Shown here in pieces: positions 13,032-19,868 of a DNA stretch of 20,178 nt (the first letter of the stretch is position 1; each line of letters starts with the position of its first letter). Both the position numbers and the translations under genes were made by a program. The notes below the pieces were generated by a model. That model saw only the letters and a program-made list of their open reading frames with translations, searched no databases and had not been told where the DNA came from. The stretch is from IMG/VR virus record IMGVR_UViG_3300031857_001751, positions 1 to 20,178 of that record; one strand, written 5' to 3'. This DNA comes from a virus.

Positions 13032-13565
13032 ATGGCACGCACTACGTTTCAAGGCCCAGTCCGTTCAATGGCTGGCTTCTATTCCCAAGGCCCAAATACA
13101 GTTGTTAATCTTGCCAACGGCACAAACACCGTTACGCTTGATGTTGCCACATACGCAGGTAAGGTAATTCGCACCAACGATGCGACTTTAATTATTACCC
13201 TGCCAACCATCAACGCAACGGCAAACCCTACTTCTAGCGGCCCCGGCGAAGACCCCAATACTCTGAACAATGTTGGCACAACCTACACATTTTTTGTAGA
13301 AACCGCCGCAACTGCCGTGGCTATCAAAACTGATGGCACAGACAAATTTGTTGGCTCGCTGTTATTGGTAGCAACTGATGCTTCTGGTGCAACCACTGGT
13401 TATGCTCCCGCAGCAGCAAACGATGTCATTAATTTGGACGGCACTACTACTGGTGGAGCAGCAGGTTCTTGGATTACCGTGACTGTTTTGGCCTCTTTGA
13501 AGTACTATGTCACAGGTGTTTTGCTTGGTTCTGGTACTGTTGCCACACCGTTTGCAAATTCCTAA
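13032..13565 (+). CDS. Probable virion (decoration-type) protein, 177 aa
   Basis: Starts MARTTFQGPVRSMAGFYSQG and is Thr/Ala/Gly/Val-rich with alternating beta pattern (NTVVNLANGTNTVTLDVATY, ITVTVLASLKYYVTGVLLGS). No signal peptide or membrane segment. This pattern is typical of phage surface beta-sandwich proteins such as head decoration or fibre base proteins. It follows the capsid gene but has its own putative promoter and structured leader, which suggests expression adjusted independently of the capsid protein. AAGGA is 6 bases before ATG 13032. Exact role unknown. Confidence 0.7.
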   Translation: MARTTFQGPVRSMAGFYSQGPNTVVNLANGTNTVTLDVATYAGKVIRTNDATLIITLPTINATANPTSSGPGEDPNTLNNVGTTYTFFVETAATAVAIKTDGTDKFVGSLLLVATDASGATTGYAPAAANDVINLDGTTTGGAAGSWITVTVLASLKYYVTGVLLGSGTVATPFANS

Positions 13566-13572
13566 TCAACCC

Positions 13573-13593
13573 AACGGGGCTTCGGCCCCTGTT
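13573..13593 (+). terminator. Hairpin after the 177-aa gene, weak terminator or processing site
   Basis: CGGGGC-TTCG-GCCCC with extension through AAC/GTT around a bulged T. It is a stable TTCG hairpin 7 bases after the stop, but it is not followed by a T-run (GTTAAATC), so it may only attenuate transcription or protect the mRNA end. Confidence 0.5.
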
Positions 13594-13610
13594 AAATCAG
13601 GAGATTGATT

Positions 13611-14126
13611 ATGACGATGCAATATGACGTAAAACAAGGGCATTTAAACCAAAGCGGTTTTTTTGTGCTTGGACGCAACCGTGTAAAGGGCGTTTCTTTT
13701 TATGGTGGTGGCGGTACTTTTGTGTTGTTTGATACAACCGTAGCCCCAGTAACTTCAAGCGTAACTTATGGGCGCAGCGGCACGACCGTGACAATTGCAA
13801 AAACTGCGCATGGGTTAACAACCGGCACTGTTGTTGGTATACATTTTGTAAGTGGCTCAGGTGGCGCTGCTACTGACGGAAATTACCCCATTACCGTAAC
13901 AACCGCAGATGCGTTTACGATCACAGACATCAATACTGGGACTATCACAGGCTCTCCAGCAGCGGTTTATGTCAGTGGCGCAAATCGTTGGCTGATGACC
14001 TACGAAACGCACTCATCGGACGAGTTTCAAAATGCTCCGCTTATTCCCGGCGAAGGCGTAGTGGCAAAAAATGGAATTTATGCCTACATGAGCGGCATTG
14101 ACGGGGCGCAGATTTACTATGGCTAA
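13611..14126 (+). CDS. Probable virion structural protein, 171 aa
   Basis: Begins MTMQYDVKQGHLNQSGFFVL. ATG 13611 is preferred because CAGGAG lies 7 bases before it; a TTG at 13605 is in frame but too close to that site. The centre contains a beta-rich module SVTYGRSGTTVTIAKTAHGL followed by TGTVVGIHFVSGSG and DGNYPITVTTADAFTITDIN. This pattern (AHGLxxGxxVxI ... GxYPVTVxxAxxFTI) recurs as an inserted or repeated domain in many phage tail and virion proteins. N-terminal and C-terminal parts (GVVAKNGIYAYMSGIDGAQI) frame it. It overlaps the next gene by 8 bases (ATGGCTAA). Probably surface-exposed on the particle. Confidence 0.72.
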   Translation: MTMQYDVKQGHLNQSGFFVLGRNRVKGVSFYGGGGTFVLFDTTVAPVTSSVTYGRSGTTVTIAKTAHGLTTGTVVGIHFVSGSGGAATDGNYPITVTTADAFTITDINTGTITGSPAAVYVSGANRWLMTYETHSSDEFQNAPLIPGEGVVAKNGIYAYMSGIDGAQIYYG

Positions 14127-14442
14127 GTCACCCGCATGGCAACGGGCAGAGGGGAAGAATCCCAAAGGCGGCTTGAACGCCAAAGGACGAGCTTCCTACA
14201 ACGCAGCAAATCCGGGGAAACCCGGGTTGAAAGCGCCCCAGCCAAAGGGCGGCAGTCGCCGCGACTCTTTCTGCGCCCGAATGAAAGGCATGAAAGCGAA
14301 GCTCACGAGCGCCAAGACCGCAAGCGATCCGGATTCGAGGATTAACAAGAGTCTTCGTGCGTGGAACTGCGCAGATGGTGGATACGTTAGCGAAGCAGAT
14401 GGTTGCGCCACCCAAGGTAAAACGAGAGGTAGGTTTGTATGA
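14119..14442 (+). CDS. DUF6321-like small phage protein with C-terminal ADGCA-GKTRG signature
   Basis: A 107-aa basic protein. The N-terminus MAKSPAWQRAEGKNPKGGLN and the centre SFCARMKGMKAKLTSAKTAS (50-69), followed by DPDSRINKSLRAWNC (70-84), fit the family I recall as DUF6321, small proteins found widely in environmental phages, function unknown. The protein extends beyond this core with GGYVSEADGCATQGKTRGRF at 87-106, a signature shared with two other proteins in this window. ATG 14119 overlaps the preceding stop by 8 bases and the stop overlaps the next ATG (ATGA). An upstream in-frame TTG (14098) lies inside the previous gene and is unlikely to be used. Confidence 0.8.
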   Translation: MAKSPAWQRAEGKNPKGGLNAKGRASYNAANPGKPGLKAPQPKGGSRRDSFCARMKGMKAKLTSAKTASDPDSRINKSLRAWNCADGGYVSEADGCATQGKTRGRFV

Positions 14443-14639
14443 ACAACGACGTAAAAACAATGACTGATGGCGCGGCTGTGGTTGTTGGACTTGGCGGTTT
14501 CATGGGTTGGCTGACTCCAGTCGTGACTCTTATTGGTGGTGTTTTGACCATCGTTTGGCTCGCTTTGCGTATTTACGAAACAGATACTGTGCAGAAACTT
14601 GTGGGCCGCAAGAAAGACGACGATGCCAGCAACAAGTAA
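14439..14639 (+). CDS. Putative holin (small membrane protein, 66 aa)
   Basis: Starts MNNDVKTMTDGAAVVVGLGG, then a hydrophobic stretch at about 12-45 (GFMGWLTPVVTLIGGVLTIV and WLALRIY), and a charged C-terminus VGRKKDDDASNK. The segment can form one long or two short membrane helices. The pattern (LTPVVTLIGGVLTIVWLALR followed by IYETDTVQKL) resembles small phage holins, which open the inner membrane to start lysis. The charged C-terminal tail fits a cytoplasmic end. A second Met at residue 8 (14460) would give a shorter form without Asp/Lys residues, similar to dual-start holins, but it lacks a Shine-Dalgarno. No endolysin is visible near it. ATGA overlap with the previous gene. Confidence 0.6.
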   Translation: MNNDVKTMTDGAAVVVGLGGFMGWLTPVVTLIGGVLTIVWLALRIYETDTVQKLVGRKKDDDASNK

Positions 14640-15069
14640 AAAGCAAAAAAAATTCATGGATGCTGCGGCGCACAATCCAGCATTTGCAAAGCAGGCGGGT
14701 ATCCCGCAGAAGGTGGCAAAAGAATTTAGTGCAGCAAGCAAAGGTATTGAGTTTAAAGGTGGGTCGCGTACGCGGCCTGATTTGCAAAAGGTGAACAAGC
14801 CCAAAACTCTTCAGGGCAAAACAGAACTTTACAAGGAAGGTGGAAACACTATGGCAACAAAAATGAACCCCGGTTTTATGGCAATGATAGCTAAGAAAAA
14901 AGCTGGAGCCAAATCAGAGATGCCTTCTAAGATGGGCAAACCCGTGATGAAAAAAGGCATGGACACCGCTAAAGATGGCATGAAAATGGCTAAGGGTGGT
15001 GGCATTGAGGTTCAAGGTAAAACCAAAGGCAAAATGGTCACCATGAAATCTGGCGGCAAAGCCTGCTAA
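14623..15069 (+). CDS. Small basic phage protein, 148 aa, apparent in-frame fusion of two units
   Basis: ATG 14623 overlaps the holin end by 17 bases. Residues 1-44 (MPATSKKQKKFMDAAAHNPA, FAKQAGIPQKVAKEFSAASK) resemble a common small phage protein type of DUF3008-like look. After a linker (GGSRTRPDLQKVNKPKTLQG), Met 77 at 14851 begins a Lys/Met/Gly-rich unit (MATKMNPGFMAMIAKKKAGA) that ends GKTKGKMVTMKSGGKAC, partly like the GKTRG signature elsewhere in the window. A strong Shine-Dalgarno (AAGGAAGG) sits 10 bases before Met 77, so a separate 72-aa product is plausible. Function unknown; the basic charge suggests DNA or capsid interior association. Confidence 0.72.
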   Translation: MPATSKKQKKFMDAAAHNPAFAKQAGIPQKVAKEFSAASKGIEFKGGSRTRPDLQKVNKPKTLQGKTELYKEGGNTMATKMNPGFMAMIAKKKAGAKSEMPSKMGKPVMKKGMDTAKDGMKMAKGGGIEVQGKTKGKMVTMKSGGKAC

Positions 15070-15079
15070 GGAGTAAGTC

Positions 15080-15322
15080 ATGGCAACCAGCACCAAAGCA
15101 GGAACGATGGATGCGTACAAACCGCGCCGTCCCGGTACTACGTATGAGGACTCTATGACTTCTGAAGACATCAAAAAAATGGACGCTCAGAAGGAAGAAA
15201 CCAATACGCAGAAGAAGACTGAAGCAGCGTACAAAATTAAAAACATGGCCAAAGGCGGTTCAGCTTCCAGTCGTGCTGATGGTTGCGCTGTCAAAGGCAA
15301 GACTCGCGGGAAGATAATCTGA
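15080..15322 (+). CDS. Small phage protein, 80 aa, with ADGCA-GKTRG C-terminal signature
   Basis: Sequence starts MATSTKAGTMDAYKPRRPGT and continues TYEDSMTSEDIKKMDAQKEE. A helical, charged middle leads to GGSASSRADGCAVKGKTRGK at 59-78, then II. AAGGAG lies 8 bases before the ATG. The stop overlaps the next start (TGATG). The signature is the same as in the DUF6321-like protein and the 175-aa protein but encoded by different codons. No known family. Confidence 0.78.
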   Translation: MATSTKAGTMDAYKPRRPGTTYEDSMTSEDIKKMDAQKEETNTQKKTEAAYKIKNMAKGGSASSRADGCAVKGKTRGKII

Positions 15323-15600
15323 TGATGGCTTCTCGCGGCATGGGGGACATTAACCCGTCCAAGATGCCGGGGAAGAAGACTGTCCGCCGCAAAGACAAAC
15401 CGCAAGACGTAGACATGTATGCAGAGGGCGGTAAGGTCAACGCCGCTGGCAACTACACCAAGCCTAGCCTGCGTAAGCGAATCGTGGCTCAGGTCAAATC
15501 AGCAGCAACACATGGTACTGGCGCAGGTCAGTGGAGCGCGAGGAAAGCGCAGTTGGTGGCCAAGAAGTACAAGGCTGCTGGCGGGGGTTACCGAGATTGA
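15322..15600 (+). CDS. Small basic phage protein (GQWSARKAQ type), 92 aa
   Basis: ATG 15322 shares a base with the preceding TGA; the next codon is also ATG (15325). Sequence begins MMASRGMGDINPSKMPGKKT, has a GGKVNAAGNYTKPSLRKRIV segment and ends GAGQWSARKAQLVAKKYKAA then GGGYRD. The GQWSARKAQ-LAKKYKAAGGGY ending is familiar from many environmental phage genomes, but no function is known. Very basic, so a role in DNA condensation or inside the head is possible. Its stop overlaps the TTG start of the next gene (TTGA). Confidence 0.8.
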   Translation: MMASRGMGDINPSKMPGKKTVRRKDKPQDVDMYAEGGKVNAAGNYTKPSLRKRIVAQVKSAATHGTGAGQWSARKAQLVAKKYKAAGGGYRD

Positions 15601-15830
15601 AAGCACCGCAGACTTCCCTTAAGAACTGGGGTGACCAAAAATGGAGAACCAAAAGTGGTAAAAAATCTTCTGACACAGGTGAAAGATACCTTCCTGAAGC
15701 TGCAATCAAAAGCCTCAGCCCTGCTGAGTACGCTGCGACAACACGTGCAAAACGTGCTGGCAAAGCTAAAGGGAAGCAATTCGTAAAGCAACCACCCAAA
15801 GTAGCAAAGAAAACGGCAGGGTTTAGATAA
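15597..15830 (+). CDS. DUF5872-like small basic phage protein, 77 aa (TTG start)
   Basis: The start is TTG at 15597 in a TTGA junction, chosen because residue 2 onward (KAPQTSLKNWGDQKWRTKSG) matches the family start and there is no other in-frame start nearby. The rest, DTGERYLPEAAIKSLSPAEY and AKGKQFVKQPPKVAKKTAGF, fits a family known from phages and some bacteria, which I recall as DUF5872. Function unknown. Highly basic. The TAA overlaps the next ATG by one base (TAATG). Confidence 0.82.
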   Translation: MKAPQTSLKNWGDQKWRTKSGKKSSDTGERYLPEAAIKSLSPAEYAATTRAKRAGKAKGKQFVKQPPKVAKKTAGFR

Positions 15831-16774
15831 TGGCAAACACTTCTGGCGCAGTCAGCTTTAACCTAGACCTCACCGAGTTGGTCGAGGAGGCGTTTGAACG
15901 CGCTGGTAGCGAGCTTCGCACTGGCTATGACCTGCGAACAGCCAGACGTAGTTTGAACATTATGTTTGCTGATTGGGCCAACCGTGGCATCAACCTGTGG
16001 ACAATTGAGACTGGGATTATTGATTTGGTGCAGGGCCAAAACACCTACCCGCTGCCTGACGACACCATTGACCTGTTGGAGCATGTCATCCGTACAGGCG
16101 GGAATATAGCTTCAACTCAGGCCGACCTGACCATCACACGTATTAGCGTTTCCACCTACGCTACGATCCCCAACAAGATCACTCAAGCCAGACCCATCCA
16201 GATTTGGATTCAGCGGTTCAATGGGCAGACTAGCCCTATCTCTTCTACGCTGACCACAACAATCACAAGTACATCCACTGAAATCGTGCTAAGTGATGTT
16301 ACGGGTTTACCCGCATCTGGGTTTATAAAGATTGACAACGAGATCATCAACTACAGTTATATAACCCAGAATACAAACGCTGTCACGGGGACTTTGTATA
16401 ACTGTTTTCGTGGGCAACAAAACACGATTGCAGCGGCACATACCGCTGCGGCTACCGTTTATTGGCAGCAAGTCCCAGCAGTCACCGTTTGGCCTACGCC
16501 AGACAATGCCCAGCAATATCAGTTGGTGTATTGGCGTCTACGTCGCACCCAAGACGCAGGCGGCGGTGTCAACATCATGGACGTGCCGTTCCGCTTCATT
16601 CCTTGTATGGCCGCTGGCCTGTCGTATTACATCGCCGGAAAGATCCCCACCGGCGTGGAGCGTCTTGGTTTCCTGAAACAACAGTACGACGAAGCTTGGG
16701 AACTGGCAGCGTACGAAGATCATGAGAAAGCCGCATTGCGGCTTGTTCCACGTCAAACTTATATTGGGAGATAA
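15830..16774 (+). CDS. Head-tail adaptor / neck protein with inserted beta domain, 314 aa
   Basis: The N-terminus (residues 11-60: LDLTELVEEAFERAGSELRT, then DLRTARRSLNIMFADWANRG) and C-terminus (about 213-314: VPAVTVWPTPDNAQQYQLVY, FRFIPCMAAGLSYYIAGKIP, KQQYDEAWELA) match the adaptor/connector type that binds under the portal ring. Residues about 131-212 look like an added domain: Thr/Ser-rich strands, SDVTGLPASGFIKIDNEIIN, then LYNCFRGQQNTIAAAHTAAA. This pattern occurs in tail and fibre proteins and interrupts the sequence between IQIWIQRF and VPAVTVWP. TAATG overlap with the previous gene. The role in joining head and tail is inferred from pattern and location. Confidence 0.75.
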   Translation: MANTSGAVSFNLDLTELVEEAFERAGSELRTGYDLRTARRSLNIMFADWANRGINLWTIETGIIDLVQGQNTYPLPDDTIDLLEHVIRTGGNIASTQADLTITRISVSTYATIPNKITQARPIQIWIQRFNGQTSPISSTLTTTITSTSTEIVLSDVTGLPASGFIKIDNEIINYSYITQNTNAVTGTLYNCFRGQQNTIAAAHTAAATVYWQQVPAVTVWPTPDNAQQYQLVYWRLRRTQDAGGGVNIMDVPFRFIPCMAAGLSYYIAGKIPTGVERLGFLKQQYDEAWELAAYEDHEKAALRLVPRQTYIGR

Positions 16775-16776
16775 CC

Positions 16777-17304
16777 ATGCCTAAAGGTATACCAAAAAAA
16801 CCCGGTGAAGAACAAACGCTTGAAGGTAGCGGTACGGGCGCTGGTGGCGCGGGCAGTGGACGGATGACCGTGGCGGAGCGTTGGGCCAAAAGAAGTGACC
16901 CTAATTTTGATTGGGGGTCTTTAAAAGGCCCAAAAATACCTAAAGAAATCAAAGAAGAACGTGCTGCTAGATTCAAAGCAGAAAGAGAAAATTTAATAAA
17001 TTACATGAACACAATCCCAAAAAGTTTGTCTGAAATGACAGATGCGCAAAAAGCAGCGATGACACCCGGACAACTTAGTAGGCGTGAACAGGCAGATAAG
17101 AATTTTGCTGAGTTACAGGGAAGAAAAAACTTTAGGAAACAGCCTAATTTGTTTGAAATGACAGACAAAGAACGAGCAGAACTGTCACCCTCACAAAAAC
17201 GTAAATTTGGGTCTGACACTACCTTTAAAAAAGGTGGCCTGACCGCTTCCCGCCGTGCCGATGGCATTGCTTCTCGTGGTAAGACCAAGGGGAGAATGGT
17301 TTAA
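16777..17304 (+). CDS. Phage protein, 175 aa, with internal repeat and ADG-GKTKG signature
   Basis: Starts MPKGIPKKPGEEQTLEGSGT with a Gly-rich N-terminus, then a helical charged body. It contains an imperfect internal repeat: EMTDAQKAAMTPGQLSR at 86-102 and EMTDKERAELSPSQKRK at 127-143. The C-terminus KKGGLTASRRADGIASRGKT at 151-170 then KGRMV carries the signature also found in two other small proteins of this operon, here with Ile instead of Cys. GGGAG precedes ATG 16777. The gene shares one base with the next start (TAATG). No known family. Confidence 0.75.
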   Translation: MPKGIPKKPGEEQTLEGSGTGAGGAGSGRMTVAERWAKRSDPNFDWGSLKGPKIPKEIKEERAARFKAERENLINYMNTIPKSLSEMTDAQKAAMTPGQLSRREQADKNFAELQGRKNFRKQPNLFEMTDKERAELSPSQKRKFGSDTTFKKGGLTASRRADGIASRGKTKGRMV

Positions 17305-17729
17305 TGGGTAATCGTTTTGCTTCAGGCAAACGCGCAATCGCGGAATGCGACCGTTGTGGTCAACGATTCCAACTGAAGGTTTTGAAGACTGAGATCATCA
17401 AGACAAAGAAGTACGATCTGCTGGTTTGTCCTGAGTGCTGGGACCCCGACCACCCACAGTTGCAGTTGGGCATGTGGCCGGTTGATGACCCACAAGCTTT
17501 GAGAAACCCAAGGCCAGACCGGAGTTACATCTTGTCAGGCACAAACGGCTTGCAGCTTGTTCCCACTGGGAATGGGCCAAATGGAGCAGGTACAGTCGAA
17601 GGCGGCAGTCGAATCTTCCAATGGGGCTGGAATCCAGTGGGTGGGGCTTCATTTTTTGACACTGACTTAACGCCAAACTATTTGGTTTTGGCAGTGGAAC
17701 TTGGTACAGTCACGGTAAGCGTAACTTAG
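17304..17729 (+). CDS. Zinc-ribbon-containing virion-module protein, 141 aa
   Basis: The N-terminal zinc ribbon shows C15-D-R-C18 and C42-P-E-C45 with strands between (FQLKVLKTEIIKTKKYDLLV). The domain is followed by WDPDHPQLQLGMWPVDDPQA and a beta-rich C-terminal half (GGSRIFQWGWNPVGGASFFD ... LAVELGTVTVSVT). The CxxC-27-CxxC layout with RNPRPD is common in proteins of phage neck and tail modules. It may be a structural zinc protein on the particle. The ATG overlaps the previous TAA. Confidence 0.75.
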   Translation: MGNRFASGKRAIAECDRCGQRFQLKVLKTEIIKTKKYDLLVCPECWDPDHPQLQLGMWPVDDPQALRNPRPDRSYILSGTNGLQLVPTGNGPNGAGTVEGGSRIFQWGWNPVGGASFFDTDLTPNYLVLAVELGTVTVSVT

Positions 17730-17739
17730 GAGTTTAAAC

Positions 17740-17913
17740 ATGGACACAAAGAAAGAACTTAAAGCACACATGGCTAAAGGCATGAAATCCGCGCATCCAG
17801 ATGCTGCGGCTAAAAAAATGCGTGCCGGTGGTAAAACCAACAGCGACATGCTTAAGTATGGTCGCAACATGGCGAAGGTGATGAACCAACGCAGTGCCGG
17901 ACGGGGTAAATAA
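17740..17913 (+). CDS. Small basic phage protein, 57 aa
   Basis: ATG 17740 follows AGGAG by 7 bases. Sequence MDTKKELKAHMAKGMKSAHP, then DAAAKKMRAGGKTNSDMLKY and GRNMAKVMNQRSAGRGK. It is Lys/Arg/Met-rich. The ending GGKTNSDMLKYGRNMAKVMN is familiar from small phage proteins near neck genes. No function known. Only one base separates it from the next gene. Confidence 0.78.
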   Translation: MDTKKELKAHMAKGMKSAHPDAAAKKMRAGGKTNSDMLKYGRNMAKVMNQRSAGRGK

Positions 17914-17914
17914 A

Positions 17915-18115
17915 ATGGCTGAGTACAAACAACCCAAAAAAGTTCCAAGCGTTGTTGTTGGTGAAGAGCCAGCAAAAGAAACCATGCGCAAACAAGTTGT
18001 GTCTGTTGCAAACACGCGCAGTCAAGACTACCCGCCTACCAAGACAACTGGCATCAAAATGCGTGGCACAGGTGCGGCTACCAAAGGCTTGATGTCGCGG
18101 GGGCCAATGGCGTGA
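17915..18115 (+). CDS. Small phage protein, 66 aa
   Basis: Begins MAEYKQPKKVPSVVVGEEPA and ends with TKTTGIKMRGTGAATKGLMS then RGPMA, an ending I recognise from many environmental phage genomes. The TTGIxxRGTGAATKG part is the conserved core. Function unknown. The start is one base after the previous stop, and the frame is open upstream but without a better start. Its TGA overlaps the GTG start of the GIY-YIG gene (GTGA). Confidence 0.8.
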   Translation: MAEYKQPKKVPSVVVGEEPAKETMRKQVVSVANTRSQDYPPTKTTGIKMRGTGAATKGLMSRGPMA

Positions 18116-18735
18116 CACGATACGGCTCCATATACGTTGTTACAAATACTGTTACTGGTGAACAGTATGTTGGGCAAACACGCCAAAAAGCGGCGCGTAG
18201 ATGGAAGACGCACATAAATACTGCCAATTCCCAAGCCACGCAAAAATACAAACTTACAAAAGCCATTATTGAGCATGGAAAAGAATCTTTTAAGTTTGTA
18301 GAGGTTTTTTCTGCTTTTGATGCGGCAACACTGAACGCGGCTGAAATTAAATTTATAGAAGAACTTTCTCCTGTGTACAACATTACCAAAGGAGGCGCAG
18401 GCCATCGCGGAGTTGTTACATCAGTAGAAACGTGCAAGGCGCGATCAGAGCGTTTGAAGCGGCAGTGGGCAAATACTGACTGGCGGGCAACCCAAATAGA
18501 AAAACTTAAACAACTTTCAAACAGCCCAGAAGCCACACAGAGAGGAAAGTGTGTCGCGGCAATTGGAAGCGCAGCACGGGCAAAACATGTATTTTGCCCA
18601 GAAATAAATTGTTCTTTTTTATCTGTTTCACACGCAGCAAAATATTTAAATGTAAGTCACACAGGTGTACGATACGCACTTCGCAATGGATCAAAAATAA
18701 AAGATAAATTTACAATTTTGGAGGTAGCAAATTGA
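18112..18735 (+). CDS. GIY-YIG homing endonuclease (GTG start)
   Basis: A 207-aa protein. GIY-YIG nuclease domain at about 4-95: GSIYVV (5-10) with QYVGQT (18-23) forming the two signature strands, R30 in RRWKTH, the helix with the catalytic Glu (AAEIKFIEEL, E78), and YNITKGG (N90). Residues 102-150 resemble a NUMOD3 DNA-binding repeat (SVETCKARSERLKRQWANTD). Residues 167-203 resemble NUMOD1 (SVSHAAKYLNVSHTGVRYAL). This is the SegA/I-TevI-like architecture of a free-standing homing endonuclease. It sits precisely between two conserved small/structural genes, is visibly more AT-rich than its neighbours and has a different codon look, in line with invasion. It overlaps both neighbours (GTGA, TTGA) and carries the Shine-Dalgarno of the next gene at its 3' end. 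Confidence 0.9.
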   Translation: MTRYGSIYVVTNTVTGEQYVGQTRQKAARRWKTHINTANSQATQKYKLTKAIIEHGKESFKFVEVFSAFDAATLNAAEIKFIEELSPVYNITKGGAGHRGVVTSVETCKARSERLKRQWANTDWRATQIEKLKQLSNSPEATQRGKCVAAIGSAARAKHVFCPEINCSFLSVSHAAKYLNVSHTGVRYALRNGSKIKDKFTILEVAN

Positions 18736-19436
18736 ACTACCAACAACTAGTTACAAGCATACAAAGCTATACTGAGAATCAGTTCCCCGCTGTATATCTT
18801 GCTGATGGATCGACTGAGTCTTCAACGGCCCAGATAAATCGGTTCATCGAGCAGGCTGAACAACGCATTTACAACATGATTCAGTTTCCGTCCATTCGCA
18901 AGAATGTGACGGGTACATCCACAATCAACAACAAGTATTTGTCATGCCCAAGTGACTTCCTTGCCGTTTATTCAATAGCGGTTATTGATGCGCTTGGTAA
19001 CTACGAATACTTGCTGAATAAGGACGTGAACTTTATCCGTCAGGCGTACCCAAAACCAACAGACACAGCGATTCCAAAATACTATGCTTTGTTTGGCCCA
19101 ACCACAACAAATGATGCAAACCCCGTTGTGACTAATGAACTGAGCTTCATTCTTGGCCCAACACCAGATGCTGCGTATTCTGTAGAGTTGCATTACTACT
19201 ACTACCCACAGTCGATCACCACAGCAACCACAACATGGTTGGGTGACAACTTTGATTCTGTTTTGCTCTACGGCTCTCTGGTAGAGGCGTACACCTTTAT
19301 GAAGGGTGAGCAAGACATCATCTCGTTGTACGACACCAAGTTCAAAGAAGCACTTGCGTTGGCGAAACGTCTGGGCGATGGCATGGAGCGTCAAGACGCT
19401 TACAGGTCAGGACAGTTTAGACAGGCGGTGACCTGA
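18732..19436 (+). CDS. Head-tail adaptor-like protein, 234 aa (TTG start)
   Basis: The start is TTG at 18732 in a TTGA junction, with GGAGGT 7 bases before it inside the GIY-YIG gene. Sequence MNYQQLVTSIQSYTENQFPA, then AQINRFIEQAEQRIYNMIQF, CPSDFLAVYSIAVIDALGNY, ELHYYYYPQSI and FKEALALAKRLGDGMERQDA. N-terminal helices followed by a beta middle and C-terminal helix resemble the adaptor or gp4/gp6-type neck proteins, so it probably extends the connector below the portal. It is translationally coupled to the next gene (TGATG). Confidence 0.7.
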   Translation: MNYQQLVTSIQSYTENQFPAVYLADGSTESSTAQINRFIEQAEQRIYNMIQFPSIRKNVTGTSTINNKYLSCPSDFLAVYSIAVIDALGNYEYLLNKDVNFIRQAYPKPTDTAIPKYYALFGPTTTNDANPVVTNELSFILGPTPDAAYSVELHYYYYPQSITTATTTWLGDNFDSVLLYGSLVEAYTFMKGEQDIISLYDTKFKEALALAKRLGDGMERQDAYRSGQFRQAVT

Positions 19437-19858
19437 TGGCTTTCACAGGAAACTTCTCTTGCAATACGTTGCGGGCAGGGTTGGCAAACGGGTCAATCAA
19501 CTTGACCTCGGATACGTTCCGATTGGCTCTGTACACCAACGATGCAACGCTGGATCAAACCACCACGGCCTACACCACGACAGGAGAAGCGTCTGGTGGT
19601 AACTATGTGGCGGGCGGTCAGATCGTGACAACTACGGTCACGTCTCAAACAACAGCGGCTGGCAGCGTTACGTATGTGACTTTCACTTCTCCATCATGGA
19701 CAGGTCAGATCACTGCAAGAGGTGCGTTGATATACAAAGCTGGGGGCAACGGCGCAGTCTGCGTTTTAGACTTTGGCAACAACAAAACATCAACAAATAC
19801 ATTCGTTGTGGCAATGCCTGCAAACACAAGCACATCCGCACTCATTCGACTTGTTTAA
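19436..19858 (+). CDS. Virion-type structural protein, 140 aa
   Basis: Starts MAFTGNFSCNTLRAGLANGS and continues INLTSDTFRLALYTNDATLD. It is Thr/Ser/Gly-rich with strong beta alternation (YVAGGQIVTTTVTSQTTAAG, SPSWTGQITARGALIYKAGG) and no signal peptide. It resembles phage tail or fibre-associated proteins of the type seen in many aquatic phages (TFRLALYT ... TARGALIY). The exact role is unknown. TGATG overlap with the previous gene. Confidence 0.72.
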   Translation: MAFTGNFSCNTLRAGLANGSINLTSDTFRLALYTNDATLDQTTTAYTTTGEASGGNYVAGGQIVTTTVTSQTTAAGSVTYVTFTSPSWTGQITARGALIYKAGGNGAVCVLDFGNNKTSTNTFVVAMPANTSTSALIRLV

Positions 19859-19868
19859 GGAGTAAGAA

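Noticed and set aside
14196-14804. Leftward 202-codon open frame
   Set aside because: It is antisense to three overlapping rightward genes with good family matches.
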